Assembly: GCF_000764305.2 (NCBI RefSeq)
Contig: NW_025932998.1
Span: forward strand, 132,188 to 196,187
Length of the DNA stretch: 64,000 nucleotides
Direction: 5' to 3'
Source of the DNA: Hyalella azteca
Taxonomy: Eukaryota > Arthropoda > Malacostraca > Amphipoda > Hyalellidae
Part shown: positions 62,401 to 64,000 of the stretch, one piece after another
Layout: each line of letters begins with the position of its first letter
How positions within the stretch are numbered: the first letter of the stretch is position 1
Made by a program: the position numbers and the translations under genes
Notes under the pieces: generated by a model
Databases searched by the model: none
What the model was told of the DNA's origin: nothing
The model's input: only the letters and a program-made list of their open reading frames with translations

Positions 62401-64000
62401 ACAGCACTGAGGGAAAAGCTGCACTGCATGAAGTGTCATGCGTTGGTTTTGGTCGCTGTTGCTCGACTTGATGGCAAACTGCGCCCACGATGCGCCTTCT
62501 GGTACTCTCACGAACAGCCTTCGCACGCAACCGGCGCGATACACTTCCGGTTGGCTGCTCGGGACATCAAATTAACATTACTTTACATATACTTCAAGTA
62601 ATATTCAATGAAGGCAAAATTACTTTTAAAAATATGGCTAGATAAATAGCACGTTTTGAAGAATTTGGAGCTATACATGATGCCAGATCATGTCAAACAC
62701 AAACACAAGTTGATGATCTTCTAAGATAGCAAATGCAATCAAGTACCTGCTGCTATCCAATAGCAACCGTCAATTTTCGGTAAAAATTGAATTAATCAAT
62801 AGAAGTAGGGGGATACCCCCCTGTCTAATTCTATTATATTCAGAGGGGATACCTCATTCTATATATACTAGTATCACAAACAAGTACCTCTTGATTGAGA
62901 ATACTATCCATTCTGAGGGGTTACCTCATTCTATATATACTATCACAATCAAGCACCTCTTGATTGATAATTATATACATTCTGAGGGGATACCTCATGC
63001 TATATATACTATCACAATCAAGCACCTCTTGAAAAAATATCCATGCTCGAGCTCGACGATGGGTACGACCACAGTGACGGGAATATCAAAAAGTGGACCT
63101 CGTTGCACAGCTCCAGCAACGTAAGCCCGAATGCTTGTGAAGTGTACGCGGCCACGCTCCAGACCGTGAGGGTTAATACGCACCTGCAGGAGGAAGAAGA
63201 GCCGATATATGACTGGTTCTTAAGATTTAGTGATTGCTCAATTGTAAGCTTCTCAAAGGAAATATAATAACTCTCCTACAAAAAATAAGCTTGCTTTCAT
63301 ATATTAAAAACTTAAAAAAAGCTTCAATCATTTCCAGTTCTGCAAACACCAAACAGCGATGCAGCACAATAACACAAAGCGAGTTAATCACAAATAAAGT
63401 AATGCACAAACTTGTGTCACCTTCAATTAATCAACAATTTGTTGCAGAATGTATATTTGACTGCACTATCACCAAGTCCCAAGTGATAATATAGATTAAC
63501 CTAGCAATAGATCAATAAATTTTCATTGCACTTATAAATCTAAGAAAAAATTTTAAAGTAACGGAGAAGTACTGACGACGAGAGAGCGCGGCGTGTAAGA
63601 CATCTGGAGGCAGTCGGGGCAGCTGACCCAGGGCGCGTCGCACGCCAGCACGAGGTCCAGGTTGAGGCTGCGCTTCACCTCATCATCTGAATGATAGCAA
63701 AGATAAGGCATTGCTATGCTTCACCTCATCATCTGAATGATAGCTTAGATTGGGTACAGGCAGCAGTAACCGGTACTTCGATATGCCAATGAAACGATAT
63801 TAACATCAATCTTTTCTTTCATCGTTAAAGCAAATAAGCGATATTAATTCAGAAAAAAATGACAATTTCAAATACCAATATATTCACACTGCGAAACTTC
63901 ATACAATTAACAGCGTTTCTGTTGTGTTCTTATAAGCATTATAAGGAAATGTGTGAAATATATGAAAATGTTCGCCTCACCTCCTCTGGCTTCATCGAAT
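56439..64000 (-). CDS. TPP2: Tripeptidyl-peptidase II, C-terminal part (13 exons)
   Basis: Giant cytosolic subtilisin-type exopeptidase that trims tripeptides from proteasome products. Exons in transcript order: 64000-63981 (cut by the edge), 63686-63577, 63183-63026, 62554-62377, 61706-61443, 60735-60613, 60012-59767, 59465-59341, 59121-59037, 58809-58653, 58364-57868, 57599-57393, 56648-56439; about 2380 nt, 792 residues of some 1250. Landmarks: RINPHGLERG, VRVPEGASWAQ, LTLELCVARWWA, LPYESRIEVLGGLRD, LYESAVESQLWMLFD, GAGDAYSHKYSIKLDKGEY, VRHEKTELLEKL, IDALCKKGLALA and the C-terminal LPLRFPEKYLSF. The subtilisin catalytic domain lies upstream, off the window. Exon 57868-58364 contains an acidic Glu/Thr-rich insert not expected in vertebrate TPP2. 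Three exon borders carry tandem duplications. The donor GAG|GTTCGG after 60613 is weak. Confidence 0.95.
62327..62420 (-). repeat. 46-bp duplication of a TPP2 exon end and donor
   Basis: The last bases of the exon at 62377-62554 plus its donor (CACTACAAG|GTAG) are repeated once 46 bp further into the intron, giving a second donor at 62331. Confidence 0.9.
62840..63035 (-). repeat. 69-bp array carrying copies of a TPP2 donor site
   Basis: Units with CAAGCACCTCTTG (62881, 62950, 63019) recur at 69 bp, together with a TCTGAGGGGATACCTCAT block. The last unit runs into the TPP2 exon at 63026, so its real donor AAGAG|GTGCTTG is one member of the series. Confidence 0.88.
63672..63745 (-). repeat. 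46-bp duplication of a TPP2 acceptor
   Basis: GCTTCACCTCATCATCTGAA plus TGATAGC begins at 63672 and again at 63718. It contains the start of the exon ending at 63686 and its acceptor (CATTCAG|ATGATGAG), so an identical second acceptor lies 46 nt upstream in the transcript. Confidence 0.92.

Overview
The window is nuclear DNA of an invertebrate animal, most likely an arthropod. It is AT-rich, the genes are split by many short GT-AG introns, intergenic DNA is full of short transposon remnants and minisatellites, and there are no bacterial-style operons. A CLIP-type serine protease of the Stubble/filzig kind points to Arthropoda. A LINE reverse-transcriptase tail of a type I associate with crustaceans makes a malacostracan crustacean my best guess; that last step is inference.

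Layout. 299-8098 (+): complete TAF5, the WD40 scaffold subunit of TFIID, in 13 exons. 11066-12802 (-): complete Rab5 GTPase, 4 coding exons, convergent with TAF5. 12.8-22.7 kb: gene-free and built of nested terminal-inverted-repeat elements, fold-backs and minisatellites. 22771-30357 (-): a complete Stubble-like serine protease with signal anchor, six-cysteine CLIP-like knot, a very long acidic Ser/Thr stalk in one exon, and a trypsin-type catalytic domain. 30.4-56.4 kb: about 26 kb with no gene I can support, holding an 84-bp tandem array, a perfect 95-bp palindrome, a 55-bp satellite, a tRNA-derived repeat and a hAT-type MITE. 56439-64000 (-): the 3' two-thirds of tripeptidyl-peptidase II (TPP2), 13 exons, running off the right edge.

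The four genes are unrelated housekeeping or developmental genes and show no shared pathway. Two observations stand out. First, the protease gene has two homologous exons of identical length (155 nt) and phase, both fitting the same position next to the active-site serine exon; including both would break the frame, so they are candidates for mutually exclusive splicing that swaps part of the catalytic domain. Second, short tandem duplications (23-72 bp) are frequent here, and four of them straddle splice junctions (one in Rab5, three in TPP2), creating duplicated or disabled splice sites.
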